Assembly (NCBI RefSeq): GCF_004343195.1
Contig: NZ_SMCR01000010.1
Span: 1-64,000, forward strand
Direction: 5' to 3'
From: Biostraticola tofi
GTDB lineage: Bacteria > Pseudomonadota > Gammaproteobacteria > Enterobacterales > Enterobacteriaceae
DNA: 64,000 nt
The translations under genes were made by a program, and so were the position numbers. The notes under the pieces are model-generated. The model was not told the DNA's origin, did no database searches, and worked only from the letters and a program-made list of their open reading frames with translations. This document shows positions 25,279 through 34,320 of the stretch, in pieces (the stretch's first letter is position 1; every line of letters starts with the position of its first letter).

Positions 25279-25934
25279 ATTGGGACACCCTATGGCCGCT
25301 GATGCTCAATGCCACGCTCGAAACGCTGTACATGGTGGTGCTGGCCACCCTGTTTACCGTAATCATTGGTTTGCCGCTGGGTACGCTGCTGTTTATCAGC
25401 CGCCGTGACGGCATATTGCCGCTGCCCCGCCTGCATGCCTTGTTGGCTACGCTGGTCAATATCGGACGATCGCTGCCGTTCGTGGTGTTACTGGTGGCAC
25501 TTATTCCATTTACACGCCTTATTATCGGTACCACCCTGGGCAGTACCGCCGCGATTGTGCCCATTACTATCGGTGCCTTTCCGTTTTTTGCCCGGGTGGT
25601 TGAGGCCGCACTTGATGAAGTCGATACAGGCAGAATCGAGGCAATTGTCTCCATGGGCGGCTCGGTTCGGCATGTCATCGGTAAAGTGCTGCTGCCGGAA
25701 GCGCTACCGGCAATACTGGCCGGCATTACGCTCACCATGGTGATGCTTATCGGTTTTTCCTCCATGGCCGGCGTGATTGGCGGCGGCGGCTTGGGGGACT
25801 TAGCCATTCGCTACGGCTACCAGCGCTTTAACAATCAGGTGATGGTTGCTACGGTGGTCGTGTTGATAGTCATGGTCCAGGGCGTGCAGTCTACCGGCAA
25901 TGCCTTGGTAAGAGCCCTTGCGCATCGCCGCTAG
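25263..25934 (+). CDS. MetI-like ABC transporter permease
   Basis: A 223-residue permease with five hydrophobic segments. Family marks include [40 protein letters not shown], and the EAA loop [20 protein letters not shown] that docks on the ATPase, then [23 protein letters not shown] 25263 is preferred because AGGGAGG lies five bases upstream; ATG 25275 forms an ATGA overlap with the ATPase stop and is the alternative. With the two upstream genes it makes a complete MetQNI-type importer. Confidence 0.88.
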   Translation: MRSSMNWDTLWPLMLNATLETLYMVVLATLFTVIIGLPLGTLLFISRRDGILPLPRLHALLATLVNIGRSLPFVVLLVALIPFTRLIIGTTLGSTAAIVPITIGAFPFFARVVEAALDEVDTGRIEAIVSMGGSVRHVIGKVLLPEALPAILAGITLTMVMLIGFSSMAGVIGGGGLGDLAIRYGYQRFNNQVMVATVVVLIVMVQGVQSTGNALVRALAHRR

Positions 25935-25965
25935 CCGCATTTATCATTCAGCCAAGGAGGTGATG

Positions 25966-26067
25966 ATGAAGAAGATTGAGCCTTTGATGACCGCGTCCAT
26001 CCGGGCAGTAAACGGTCATTATCGCCGGCTCATTCGCTGCAGCTACTGGAATGAACTGTGCGATTAG
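25966..26067 (+). CDS. Small ORF (33 residues) with very strong ribosome site
   Basis: Starts MKKIEPLMTASIRAVNGHYR and ends at TAG 26065-26067; a second ATG lies one codon upstream at 25963. The sequence before it, AAGGAGGTGAT, pairs with nearly the whole anti-Shine-Dalgarno tail of 16S rRNA, far stronger than any other site in this operon. It lies 31 bases after the MetI-like gene in the same direction and overlaps the convergent ATPase gene end by a few bases. The peptide is basic with two cysteines and an aromatic cluster (CSYWNELC). I do not recognise it; it could be a real short peptide or a decayed gene start. Confidence 0.45.
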   Translation: MKKIEPLMTASIRAVNGHYRRLIRCSYWNELCD

Positions 26068-26849
26068 ATCGGATTGATGTATTTCTTTGCCTCTGTTCTG
26101 ACCAGGTGCAGAATCCGCTGTTTGATGTCTGCATAACCTGGTGACTGGGCCAGGGTTTCGATATCTCTGCTCTGGCCAAAGGGCAACACCACTTCATCAA
26201 CAATTTTTCCCGGGCGCGCAGACATTATTAATATTCTGTCCGCCAGGAAAAGCGCTTCCTCAACATCGTGCGTCACAAACAATACTGTGGTACCGGTACT
26301 GAGCCAGGCATCGCGCAGCAACTCCTGCATCATTATACGAGTCTGGGCATCCAGCGCGCCAAACGGCTCATCCATCAGCAGGATGTCGGGATTGGGCAGC
26401 CAGGCGCGTGCCAGAGCCACTCGCTGTTTCATACCGCCAGACAATTGCCAGGGAAAATGCTGTTCAAATCCGGCCAACCCTACCCTTTCCAGCCACTCCC
26501 TTGCCATTCGAGCCGCTTCAGGCCTTGGTACGCCCGCCATGCGCGGCCCGAAAGTGACATTATCCAGTACCGTCAGCCAGGGAAATAGCGTCGGCTGCTG
26601 AAACACCATGCCGCGTGATGGCCCTGGTCCGGAGACTGGCCGGTCATTACACGAAATCGTGCCGCTGTCGGGAGGAACAAAGCCCGCCACCAGATTGAGA
26701 ATGGTCGATTTACCACAGCCCGACGGCCCTAGCAGCACGACGAACTCTCCATGGGAAAGCGTCAGCGAAACCTGGTCCAGCACGGTCAGTGGAGCGGTTT
26801 TACCGGCGAATTTTAGCGTCACATCCGAGACGTTGATATGCCCACTCAT
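26064..26849 (-). CDS. SsuB/TauB-like ABC transporter ATPase
   Basis: A 261-residue ATPase of the nitrate/sulfonate/taurine type. Walker A LGPSGCGKSTILNLVAGF, Q-loop FQQPTLFPWLTVLDNVTFGP, signature QLSGGMKQRVALARAWL, Walker B ILLMDEPFGALDAQTR and switch region LFVTHDVEEALFLADR are all intact. The start overlaps the permease stop as ATGA. It is the last gene of the operon binding protein-permease-ATPase. Such importers bring in alkanesulfonates, taurine or related compounds under sulfur limitation. Confidence 0.87.
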   Translation of the reverse strand: MSGHINVSDVTLKFAGKTAPLTVLDQVSLTLSHGEFVVLLGPSGCGKSTILNLVAGFVPPDSGTISCNDRPVSGPGPSRGMVFQQPTLFPWLTVLDNVTFGPRMAGVPRPEAARMAREWLERVGLAGFEQHFPWQLSGGMKQRVALARAWLPNPDILLMDEPFGALDAQTRIMMQELLRDAWLSTGTTVLFVTHDVEEALFLADRILIMSARPGKIVDEVVLPFGQSRDIETLAQSPGYADIKQRILHLVRTEAKKYINPI

Positions 26850-27619
26850 GCATCCCTCCCGGCCCAGGGAACCAGGGCCTTTTGTAATCCAACCAATAAC
26901 AAGTCGAGCAAATAGCCGATCCCGCCAAGCAGCAAAATCCCCAGCATGACGATATCGGTACGTAGATAGGAGCTGGCATTAATGACCATCCAGCCCAGTC
27001 CAGAGGTGGCGGCAACCATTTCTGCGGCAATCAGGGAGGTCCAGCCGACGCCAATAGACAAGCGCACGGTGGTGAACAATTCCGGCAAAGTATCCGGCAG
27101 CACCACACGCAGGAAGATTTGTCCGGGCGTGGCCCCCAGGGTTTGCGCTACCCGGATTCTGGTCCGGCCGATACGCGCTACCGCCGCTGTTGCACCCACG
27201 ACCACGCTCAAAAAGGTAGCGATAAATATCAGAAAAAACTTCGATGACTCGCCGATACCCAGCCAGACTACCGCCAAGGGTATCAGCGCAATTTTAGGCA
27301 GCGGGCGCAGGAACTGTACAAATGGGTTGAGTACTGCCGCCACCGGCGGTGAAAGTCCCATCAACAATCCCAGCGGCACGCCGGTAATGATGGCCGCGCT
27401 GAAGGCAGCCAATGCCCGGGAAAGACTGACGGCGATATGCTCCCATAGTGGAACCTGGCGGTAGCCATCGCGCATCAGTTCGGCGGTGGTTTCACCAATT
27501 TCCGCCAGCGTGGGCAGCAGCAGCGGATCAACCCATTGACGTTCACCGGCAACAAACCAGACCCCGAAAAACAGCGCCACCGAAGTGGCGCTTATCATTA
27601 CCTGATAAAAAGTACGCAT
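26846..27619 (-). CDS. SsuC/TauC-like ABC transporter permease
   Basis: A 257-residue permease with six hydrophobic segments. It contains FLRPLPKIALIPLAVVWLGI, typical of the SsuC/TauC/NrtB family, then the EAA loop TRIRVAQTLGATPGQIFLRV and VGWTSLIAAEMVAATSGLGW. It begins six bases after the binding-protein stop and overlaps the ATPase start. Expected to work as a homodimer in the inner membrane. Confidence 0.87.
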   Translation of the reverse strand: MRTFYQVMISATSVALFFGVWFVAGERQWVDPLLLPTLAEIGETTAELMRDGYRQVPLWEHIAVSLSRALAAFSAAIITGVPLGLLMGLSPPVAAVLNPFVQFLRPLPKIALIPLAVVWLGIGESSKFFLIFIATFLSVVVGATAAVARIGRTRIRVAQTLGATPGQIFLRVVLPDTLPELFTTVRLSIGVGWTSLIAAEMVAATSGLGWMVINASSYLRTDIVMLGILLLGGIGYLLDLLLVGLQKALVPWAGRDA

Positions 27620-27625
27620 AACCGA

Positions 27626-28639
27626 TTATTGCTCCGCTGCCTGCCGTGCAAAGTCGGCATTGATAGCCTCTTTCCAGGAAGCTGGAATATCACGTTTACG
27701 CACTTCGCCAATATCAGACAGGAACGCGGCGGTTTTGGCAGCGGCTTTGCCGATACCACTGTTGTCGGTATCATTGCCGTCACCCAGCCAGGCCTGGCTG
27801 GCCTGTTCTTTCAGCGAAGGATACTCAAGCCCACCCAGCGTATTGGTCGCTGTCGTCACCGGAGCACCCACTTCGCGGGCCACCGTAGCAGCGGCTTTTT
27901 GTGGGTCCCGGCGAAATTCATCCACTTTTTTCTGGTGCACTCGCAGGAATTCGGTCACAACCTGCGGATATTGCTGGGCAAAGGCCTTGCGCACGACATA
28001 GTTGTTATAGATTAAGTAACCGTCTTTCTGCAGTTCTTTGGTGGCAAACACCTGGTGACCGCCGGACGCTTCGAGTTCCTGGGCGAAAGGTGCCCAGACA
28101 TAACCGGCATCAATATCGCCGCGTTTCCAGGCGGCAACCATTTCCGCCGGGCGCAACGGGATAAGCTTTATTTGGCTGCGATCAAGTTTATGGACGGTTA
28201 TTGCCGCTTCCAGCGCGTACTGAGCCGTTGAATTGGGGGGATAGGCCACACGCTTACCTTCGAGGCCTTTGAGGCTATCAATGCCGTCTTTGCCAATAAG
28301 CCGCTCATAACTGGCAATCACCCCCGATACGCCAATTATCTCTACCGGCAACTTACGCACAATACCGGCTACCGCCGGGCTGGATCCGAAGTTGGCGATA
28401 TCAATCGCATCACTGGCGAAGTAACTCAGGGCGTCCGCCCCGGAAGCAAACTGTACCCATTTGACCGGTGTACCCAACGCTTTTTCAAGCGAACCGTCCG
28501 CCTTCGCCAGCACTAGCACCTGAGAACCACCGCTAAAAGCCACACGGACTTCAGGCGGTAGCTGGGGAGCAGCCCAGACGGTATGAACGGTAAAAAGTAG
28601 CGCGGATACTGCCAACGTTAAACCCCGTATTGCCGACAT
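27626..28639 (-). CDS. TauA/SsuA-like sulfonate-binding protein
   Basis: A 337-residue exported protein with signal peptide ending HTVWAAPQLPPEV. The mature sequence has the NMT1/SsuA-like pattern: VKWVQFASGADALSYFASDA, DIANFGSSPAVAGIVRKLP, LKGLEGKRVAYPPNSTAQYA and WKRGDIDAGYVWAPFAQEL. Taurine-binding TauA proteins share the FxSGADALxxF and YVWAPF blocks, so taurine or a small sulfonate is favoured. AAGGAA lies seven bases before the ATG. It is the first gene of its operon and diverges from the TctC-type gene, with a shared 236-base A/T-rich control region. Confidence 0.85.
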   Translation of the reverse strand: MSAIRGLTLAVSALLFTVHTVWAAPQLPPEVRVAFSGGSQVLVLAKADGSLEKALGTPVKWVQFASGADALSYFASDAIDIANFGSSPAVAGIVRKLPVEIIGVSGVIASYERLIGKDGIDSLKGLEGKRVAYPPNSTAQYALEAAITVHKLDRSQIKLIPLRPAEMVAAWKRGDIDAGYVWAPFAQELEASGGHQVFATKELQKDGYLIYNNYVVRKAFAQQYPQVVTEFLRVHQKKVDEFRRDPQKAAATVAREVGAPVTTATNTLGGLEYPSLKEQASQAWLGDGNDTDNSGIGKAAAKTAAFLSDIGEVRKRDIPASWKEAINADFARQAAEQ

Positions 28640-28875
28640 GTTTTTTCCTTATAACGATAATTAAATTATTTATATGGATGTATAACTGATGGTTATTATA
28701 CGGGGAGTTATTTCTCTCGGTTAGTCATTATACTGATAAGCTAAGACCTGCAATGGCAATCGGCTTTAAGCATTTTTATCGCTAATAATAGTATTTTTTA
28801 ATGGTTTATTTGCTTACGGGCCGCTCGGTACAGTGACGAAATATCCATTTACGTTTGCTGCCGGAGCTTTGCCCC

Positions 28876-29856
28876 ATGTTCTCGTTTTCTCGCCTGATGT
28901 TAACCCTTTCACTGCCGCTGGTAACACTTGGCATTACTCCTCTTCTGGCACAGGCTGCAGACTTTCCGACGAAGCCGGTAAAGATCGTGGTGCCCGTTTC
29001 TGCCGGCGGCAGCGCCGATAAACTGACCCGCATTCTGGCCGATAAACTGAGCGCTAAATGGGGCCAGTCGGTGGTGGTGGAAAACGTCCCTGGCGCCAGT
29101 GGCACCATTGGCGCCGCACGGGTTGCCAAAGCAAAACCTGACGGTTATACCCTGCTGCAGACCGGCGAAGCGCTGACCTTGAACGCGCTGTTGATAAAGA
29201 CATTACCCTATGATTCGGCAACGGCTTTCCAACCAGTGATCAAGGCAGTAGTGAACCCGCAGATCTTGGTGGTTAACCCTAAGCTGGGCATTGACACCTT
29301 CGCTCAGTACATTGCCGTAAGCAAAAACCAACCCGGCAGCATCAGCCTGGGATTGCCCACCAGCGGCGGTATCGCCCAAATTGCCCATGAAATCCTAAAT
29401 CGCCAGACAGGCGGTAGCGTGAACTTTATCCCCTATCCCGGCGGCGGCCCCGCTGCAGTCGATGTGATTGCGGGCCATACCAATGCCACGCTGATTACTC
29501 TCGCGGCGGTGACCGAATATGTTAAAAGCGGGCAATTAAAGGCGCTGGCGGTGACCACCCCTTATCGCTCTGACGCCCTGCCCGAAGTACCGACCATGGC
29601 CGAGTCAGGGGCGCCCGGTTTCAGCGTTGAAAGCTGGCAGGGCTATCTGGCGCCGGCAGGCACTCCTGCAGCGGTGGTCAATAAACTGAATCAGGACTTG
29701 GTGGCGGTACTGAAAGATCCCGACGTCAAGGCTCACCTGGAGACGCTGGGTTACGGCGTCGCCGCCAGCACGCCTGAGCAGTTGGCCACCACCCTGAGTG
29801 AAGATCATCAGCGTTATGGCAAGATCATCAGCGAGGCTGGAATCAGCATCCAGTAA
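28876..29856 (+). CDS. TctC/Bug-family solute-binding protein
   Basis: A 326-residue exported protein, signal peptide ending ITPLLAQAADFPTKPVKI. The mature part follows the Bug family: VPVSAGGSADKLTRILADKL, VVENVPGASGTIGAARVAK, LPYDSATAFQPVIKAVVNPQ, FIPYPGGGPAAVDVIAGHTN and LPEVPTMAESGAPGFSVESW. These proteins bind carboxylates or amides and feed a TctAB-type transporter, here encoded by the two following genes. The ATG at 28876 has GGAG nine bases upstream; the open frame starts earlier at 28855 with a TTG. Confidence 0.87.
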   Translation: MFSFSRLMLTLSLPLVTLGITPLLAQAADFPTKPVKIVVPVSAGGSADKLTRILADKLSAKWGQSVVVENVPGASGTIGAARVAKAKPDGYTLLQTGEALTLNALLIKTLPYDSATAFQPVIKAVVNPQILVVNPKLGIDTFAQYIAVSKNQPGSISLGLPTSGGIAQIAHEILNRQTGGSVNFIPYPGGGPAAVDVIAGHTNATLITLAAVTEYVKSGQLKALAVTTPYRSDALPEVPTMAESGAPGFSVESWQGYLAPAGTPAAVVNKLNQDLVAVLKDPDVKAHLETLGYGVAASTPEQLATTLSEDHQRYGKIISEAGISIQ

Positions 29857-29893
29857 AGCAATCTGTCATCATCTGCGACAATTTGGAGTTCGG

Positions 29894-30403
29894 ATGGTCA
29901 ATCAAAGTATTTCCACATCCTCTGCGGCCGCAGGTCAAAACCTGAGGATTCGACATCAGCGGGACTTCTGGTCTGGCAGCCTGTTTACCCTGGCGGGGGT
30001 AGGCTTTGCCGTCCTTTCCGGCGAATATCATATCGGCGCCGCTGCCAGAATGGGTCCCGGCTTTTTTCCACTGTGCCTGGGCATTCTGCTGGCGATTTTC
30101 GGCCTGGTGGTACTGCTGTCCTCACTGTCGCCGACGGCCGAACAGACCCGACTGCCTTACTGGCAACCGAGCAAGCTGGTGCTAGTTCTTGGCAGTTGTG
30201 CCCTGTTCTCACTGCTGCTTGAACCGGCGGGATTAGTGATATCTCTGCTGGTTCTGGTGTTTACCTCTTCCCGCGCCAGTCGCCAGGGGCGGTTAACCGG
30301 CACGCTTATCAATGCGGCAGTGCTGATTGCCCTGACCCTGTCGCTGTTTATCTGGGGGCTGGAACTGACCATTCCGGTCTGGCCGCACTTTATCACCCTC
30401 TAA
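29894..30403 (+). CDS. TctB-family small membrane subunit
   Basis: A 169-residue membrane protein with four hydrophobic segments, the small subunit of a tripartite tricarboxylate transporter. It has RDFWSGSLFTLAGVGFAVLS, RMGPGFFPLCLGILLAIFGL and a closing WGLELTIPVWP, standard for this poorly conserved family. ATG 29894 has GGAG five bases upstream; the frame is open further upstream across the TctC gene end but that is not coding. It lies between TctC and TctA genes as expected, nine bases before TctA. Confidence 0.85.
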   Translation: MVNQSISTSSAAAGQNLRIRHQRDFWSGSLFTLAGVGFAVLSGEYHIGAAARMGPGFFPLCLGILLAIFGLVVLLSSLSPTAEQTRLPYWQPSKLVLVLGSCALFSLLLEPAGLVISLLVLVFTSSRASRQGRLTGTLINAAVLIALTLSLFIWGLELTIPVWPHFITL

Positions 30404-30412
30404 GGCCCACCT

Positions 30413-31912
30413 ATGGAACTGTATCACCATTTACTGCTGGGATTCAGTGCGGCGGTAACCTGGCAGAATCTGGGGTACTGTCTGCTTGGCTGTACGCTTG
30501 GCACACTGGTCGGCGTATTACCCGGCCTGGGGCCGGTCGCCGCCATTGCCATGTTGCTGCCAGCGACCTATGCTCTCCCGCCGGATGCGGCGCTTATCAT
30601 GCTGGCCGGGATTTACTATGGCGCTCAATATGGCGGTTCAACTACTGCCATCCTGCTTAACATTCCCGGCGAGTCCGCTTCGGTAGTGACGACCTTGGAT
30701 GGCCATCAGATGGCACGACAGGGCCGGGCGGGCGTGGCGCTGGCGACCTCGGCGATAGGATCTTTCTTTGCCGGTTGTGTCGCCACACTTGTCCTGGCGG
30801 CCTTTGCCATTCCCTTGACCGAACTGGCGTTCCGGTTCGGGCCGGCCGAATATTTTTCGCTGATGTTACTGGGATTGGTCGGCGCAGTTGTCCTGGCGTC
30901 TGGTTCACTGCCCAAAGCGCTGGCGATGATTGTGCTGGGCCTGCTGCTGGGCCTGGTCGGCACCGATGTCAACTCCGGAGTAGCGCGGTTCACTTTCGGA
31001 TCGATGGAGTTATCTGACGGGCTGAGTTTCGTCGCACTGGCGATGGGCATTTTTGGCTTTGCCGAAATCATCCGTAACCTTGAGCAACGCAAGCGTCCAG
31101 CCAAAGTAAGCCGCATTTCTTCCCTCTGGCCGGACCGGAATGATTTCAAGCGGATGCGCCCGGCCATTTATCGCGGTACTCTGCTGGGATCGCTGTTAGG
31201 TCTGTTACCGGGAGGCGGTGCTACGCTTGCCTCTTTTTCCGCCTATGCGCTGGAAAAGAAAATCAGCCGGCACCGATCCGAATTCGGTCACGGGGCCATA
31301 GAAGGTGTCGCCGGACCCGAAGCGGCAAACAATGCCGCGGCCCAGACCTCGTTCATTCCACTGCTGACGTTGGGTATCCCTTCCAATGCCGTTATGGCGC
31401 TGATGATAGGCGCGATGATGATTCATGATATTCAGCCCGGACCTCAGGTGATGACCCATAATCCATCACTGTTTTGGGGGCTGTTGGCCTCTATGTGGAT
31501 AGGCAATGTGATGCTGGTTGTCCTGAACCTGCCGCTGGTAGGTATCTGGGCCAGTCTTCTGCGGGTTCCCTATCACTATCTTTATCCAGCCATTCTGGTG
31601 TTCTGCTGTATTGGCGTGTATTCGGTTCAGAACTCGGTATTCGAAGTCTGGCAGGCGGTGGCTTTTGGCTTGCTGGGTTATGTGCTGTTAAAGCTCGATT
31701 GTGAACCCGCCCCGCTGCTGATGGGCTTTGTGCTCGGCCCGATGATGGAAGAGTATTTCCGTCGGGCATTGCTGCTGTCGCACGGAGAGTTCAGCACTTT
31801 TGTCACTCGCCCGCTGTCGCTTTCATTGCTTATCATGGCGGGACTTTTGCTGCTGATGGTCGCTATGCCCGCCATTCGTCGTGGCCGGGAAGATGCATTT
31901 CGCGAACCTTGA
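30413..31912 (+). CDS. TctA-family large membrane subunit
   Basis: A 499-residue permease with about twelve hydrophobic segments. Diagnostic blocks: [60 protein letters not shown], and the second half [20 protein letters not shown] with [20 protein letters not shown]. The two GxLPG(L/G)G repeats are the family signature. It is the main translocation subunit, driven by a sodium or proton gradient. Followed after 79 bases by the rhodanese gene, with which it probably shares a transcript. Confidence 0.88.
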   Translation: MELYHHLLLGFSAAVTWQNLGYCLLGCTLGTLVGVLPGLGPVAAIAMLLPATYALPPDAALIMLAGIYYGAQYGGSTTAILLNIPGESASVVTTLDGHQMARQGRAGVALATSAIGSFFAGCVATLVLAAFAIPLTELAFRFGPAEYFSLMLLGLVGAVVLASGSLPKALAMIVLGLLLGLVGTDVNSGVARFTFGSMELSDGLSFVALAMGIFGFAEIIRNLEQRKRPAKVSRISSLWPDRNDFKRMRPAIYRGTLLGSLLGLLPGGGATLASFSAYALEKKISRHRSEFGHGAIEGVAGPEAANNAAAQTSFIPLLTLGIPSNAVMALMIGAMMIHDIQPGPQVMTHNPSLFWGLLASMWIGNVMLVVLNLPLVGIWASLLRVPYHYLYPAILVFCCIGVYSVQNSVFEVWQAVAFGLLGYVLLKLDCEPAPLLMGFVLGPMMEEYFRRALLLSHGEFSTFVTRPLSLSLLIMAGLLLLMVAMPAIRRGREDAFREP

Positions 31913-31991
31913 GACCCGGTTAAATATCACTTTACATCTGGCAACGGCGAGTGTTTGCGCCTAAGCATTGATTGGCATTCCGTGAGGTCAT

Positions 31992-33590
31992 ATGAGTAGA
32001 TTTATCAGTGCCGGAGCGCTCAAAGCAGCCCTGCACGCCCAGACAGAAATCGCTCTGCTGGATATTCGGGAAGACGGACAATTTGGCGCTGGCCATTTGC
32101 TGCTGGCCACCCCATTGCCGTTTAGTCGGCTGGAGCTGGATGTGGCTGCGCTACTGCCCAATCAGCAGGTACCGATAGTTATCTATGGTGATGATGACGC
32201 GACGGCTTCGCGCGCGGCTGATTGCCTGGCAGAAGCTGGCTACCTCCGGGTGTCGCTGTTATCAGGCGGCATCCAGGCCTGGATCGACGCTGGCTACGGC
32301 ATTTTCGCCGGAGTGAATGTCCCCTCCAAAGCCTTTGGCGAACAGGTTGAATCAAGCCGCCATACGCCACATGTCAGCGCTGCACAATTGTCGGAGTGGC
32401 AGCAGCAGCAGCGCCCCCTGGTGCTACTGGATGGACGCACCCTTGCTGAACATCAAAAAATGTCGATACCCGGCTCAGTCGGCTGCCCTAATGGAGAGCT
32501 GGTACTGCGCTGGCGTAAACTGGTACCTGATTCGCAGACACCGATTGTGGTGCACTGCGCCGGTCGCACCCGCAGCATTATCGGTGCTCAGACCCTTATT
32601 GACCTGGGCATTCCTAATCCCATATACGCCCTGGAGGATGGAACTCAAGGCTGGTTTCTGGCGGGCTTTCGGCTGATGAACGGCAATCGGGATGCCTTTC
32701 CGCACGCCCTGTCTGACCATGATTATCAAGCGGCCCGGAATGACAGTTATCAGGCTGCCCCCTCAGTACCAACGGTTTCAGTTAGCCAAGCCAGCTCATG
32801 GCTTCATGACCGCCAACGAACTACCTATATTTTTGATATCAGGACCGAGGAAGAATTTAGCGCCGGCACGCTTCTCGGCGCGCGCCACGCGCCGGGGGGG
32901 CAGTTGATCCAGGCGACCGACGCCTGGATTGCCGTCAGGCAGGGTCGCATCATACTGCTTGATGAAGATGACGGCCGAGCCCGGGTGATTGCCGGCTGGC
33001 TGCAGCTGATGGGTTATCAAGCCTGGGTGCTTGATACGCCGGTGACGGGTGCCGCCGGCAGCCAGAATTGGCCTGCACCAATAACGCTCAATCTCCCGTT
33101 GATTGCCACCCTCGGCGCTAAGACCGTGGCAGAGCTTGTCCGTCAGCAACGGGTTTTAGTGGTGGATTTGCGAGCCAGTCAGGAATTTAACCTCGGCACA
33201 TTGCCCGATGCCATATGGAGCCGCCGTCCATTGATTCAGCAACATGTAAACGAACTCGTGCTCCAAAAACGGTATCAACAGCTCATACTTGTCGCCGACT
33301 CTATGCCGATTGCCGCTCTTGCTGCCAGTGAACTGGACGAATTGCCGATTACCATCGCTGCCCTTGAGGGGGGAGTGGAGGCCTGGCAGCAGGCCGGGCT
33401 GCCTCTGGTTGCGCCCAGGAACCCGCTAAAGGATGAGCAGCGAATCGACTTTCTGTTTTTTACCGCAGGCCGGCATGATGGTGACGCCCAAGCAGCGCGC
33501 CACTATCTTTCATGGGAAAAAGCGTTGCTGGCTCAGATGGATGAGCAGGAACGGGCGACCATCAGCGGTCGACTGACGCAAAAAAGCTAG
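31992..33590 (+). CDS. Four-domain rhodanese (thiosulfate sulfurtransferase-like) with one active cysteine
   Basis: A 532-residue protein made of four rhodanese domains, roughly residues 1-110, 125-235, 265-355 and 375-480. Each shows the domain's ALLDIRE, VLLDGRT, IFDIRTEEEF or VVDLRASQEF strand and a closing GGxxAW or similar helix. Only the second domain has a catalytic loop, HCAGRTRS with Cys189; the equivalent loops in domains one, three and four read IYGDDDA, LLDEDDG and LVADSMP and lack cysteine. It has no signal peptide, so it acts in the cytoplasm. The position after sulfur-compound and carboxylate importers suggests sulfur transfer from an imported compound. GAGGTCAT precedes the ATG. 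Confidence 0.87.
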   Translation: MSRFISAGALKAALHAQTEIALLDIREDGQFGAGHLLLATPLPFSRLELDVAALLPNQQVPIVIYGDDDATASRAADCLAEAGYLRVSLLSGGIQAWIDAGYGIFAGVNVPSKAFGEQVESSRHTPHVSAAQLSEWQQQQRPLVLLDGRTLAEHQKMSIPGSVGCPNGELVLRWRKLVPDSQTPIVVHCAGRTRSIIGAQTLIDLGIPNPIYALEDGTQGWFLAGFRLMNGNRDAFPHALSDHDYQAARNDSYQAAPSVPTVSVSQASSWLHDRQRTTYIFDIRTEEEFSAGTLLGARHAPGGQLIQATDAWIAVRQGRIILLDEDDGRARVIAGWLQLMGYQAWVLDTPVTGAAGSQNWPAPITLNLPLIATLGAKTVAELVRQQRVLVVDLRASQEFNLGTLPDAIWSRRPLIQQHVNELVLQKRYQQLILVADSMPIAALAASELDELPITIAALEGGVEAWQQAGLPLVAPRNPLKDEQRIDFLFFTAGRHDGDAQAARHYLSWEKALLAQMDEQERATISGRLTQKS

Positions 33591-33691
33591 ACAGCGCAGG
33601 CATTTCATCTCTATGCTCTTGGTGGCCATCATAAGATGCTACCGCCTTCGGAGGTTAACACCTTCAGGCCTTCACGCATAAAGCGTCCCGC

Positions 33692-33723
33692 ACCCGGAGC
33701 GTTCTTCACAGAAGCGGGTTTTT
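33692..33723 (+). terminator. Probable terminator after the rhodanese gene
   Basis: ACCCG pairs with CGGGT around an inner TTCT/AGAA stem and is followed by five T. It lies about 100 bases after the rhodanese stop and just before ygjP. The stem is modest, so confidence is moderate. Confidence 0.5.
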
Positions 33724-33747
33724 CATTCCACTGCCGACAAGGCCTGT

Positions 33748-34254
33748 ATGACTCCTCTCACTTACCTGCAGGGATACCCGGAACATATCCTGCTTAAAGT
33801 CCAGCGGTTAATCGAACAGCAGCGGTTGGCGGAATTGCTGACCCAGCGTTACCCTAACAGCCACGGTGTAACCAGTGACAAGGCGCTTTACCAGTACACC
33901 CTGGAATTGAAGAATCGCTATCTTCGTCATGCCCCGCCGATCAATAAAGTCGCCTGGGACGGAAAAATTCAGGTATTGAAACATGCCCTTGGGCTGCACA
34001 CCGCGATATCCCGCATACAGGGCAACAAGCTTAAAGCCAAGGCTGAGATTCGCGTTGCCACCGTATTCAAGGCCGGCCCTGAAGATTTTCTGCGCATGAT
34101 CGTGGTGCATGAACTGGCCCATTTGAAAGAGAAGCAACATGATAAAGCCTTCTATCAACTTTGCTGCCATATGGAGCCGCGCTATCATCAGTTAGAATTT
34201 GATACCCGACTATGGCTCGTTCAGAAAGCGCTGACAGCACAGGAATGTCCTTAA
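33748..34254 (+). CDS. ygjP: YgjP-like zinc metallopeptidase-domain protein
   Basis: A 168-residue protein of the YgjP/WLM metallopeptidase group. The zinc motif is HELAHLKEKQH (HExxH) with a downstream histidine in CCHMEPRYHQLEF as the third ligand candidate. Conserved stretches TYLQGYPE, PPINKVAWDGKIQVLKHALG and GNKLKAKAEIRVATVF match E. coli YgjP closely by memory. The cellular substrate is not established. AAGG precedes the ATG. A single gene, followed after 66 bases by the DUF3750 gene. Confidence 0.88.
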   Translation: MTPLTYLQGYPEHILLKVQRLIEQQRLAELLTQRYPNSHGVTSDKALYQYTLELKNRYLRHAPPINKVAWDGKIQVLKHALGLHTAISRIQGNKLKAKAEIRVATVFKAGPEDFLRMIVVHELAHLKEKQHDKAFYQLCCHMEPRYHQLEFDTRLWLVQKALTAQECP

Positions 34255-34320
34255 CCCAGGCATCAGCCTTTGGACTCGTTTCATTTCCTCGGTGCGACAG
34301 AATCCAATTGGAAGAAAATT

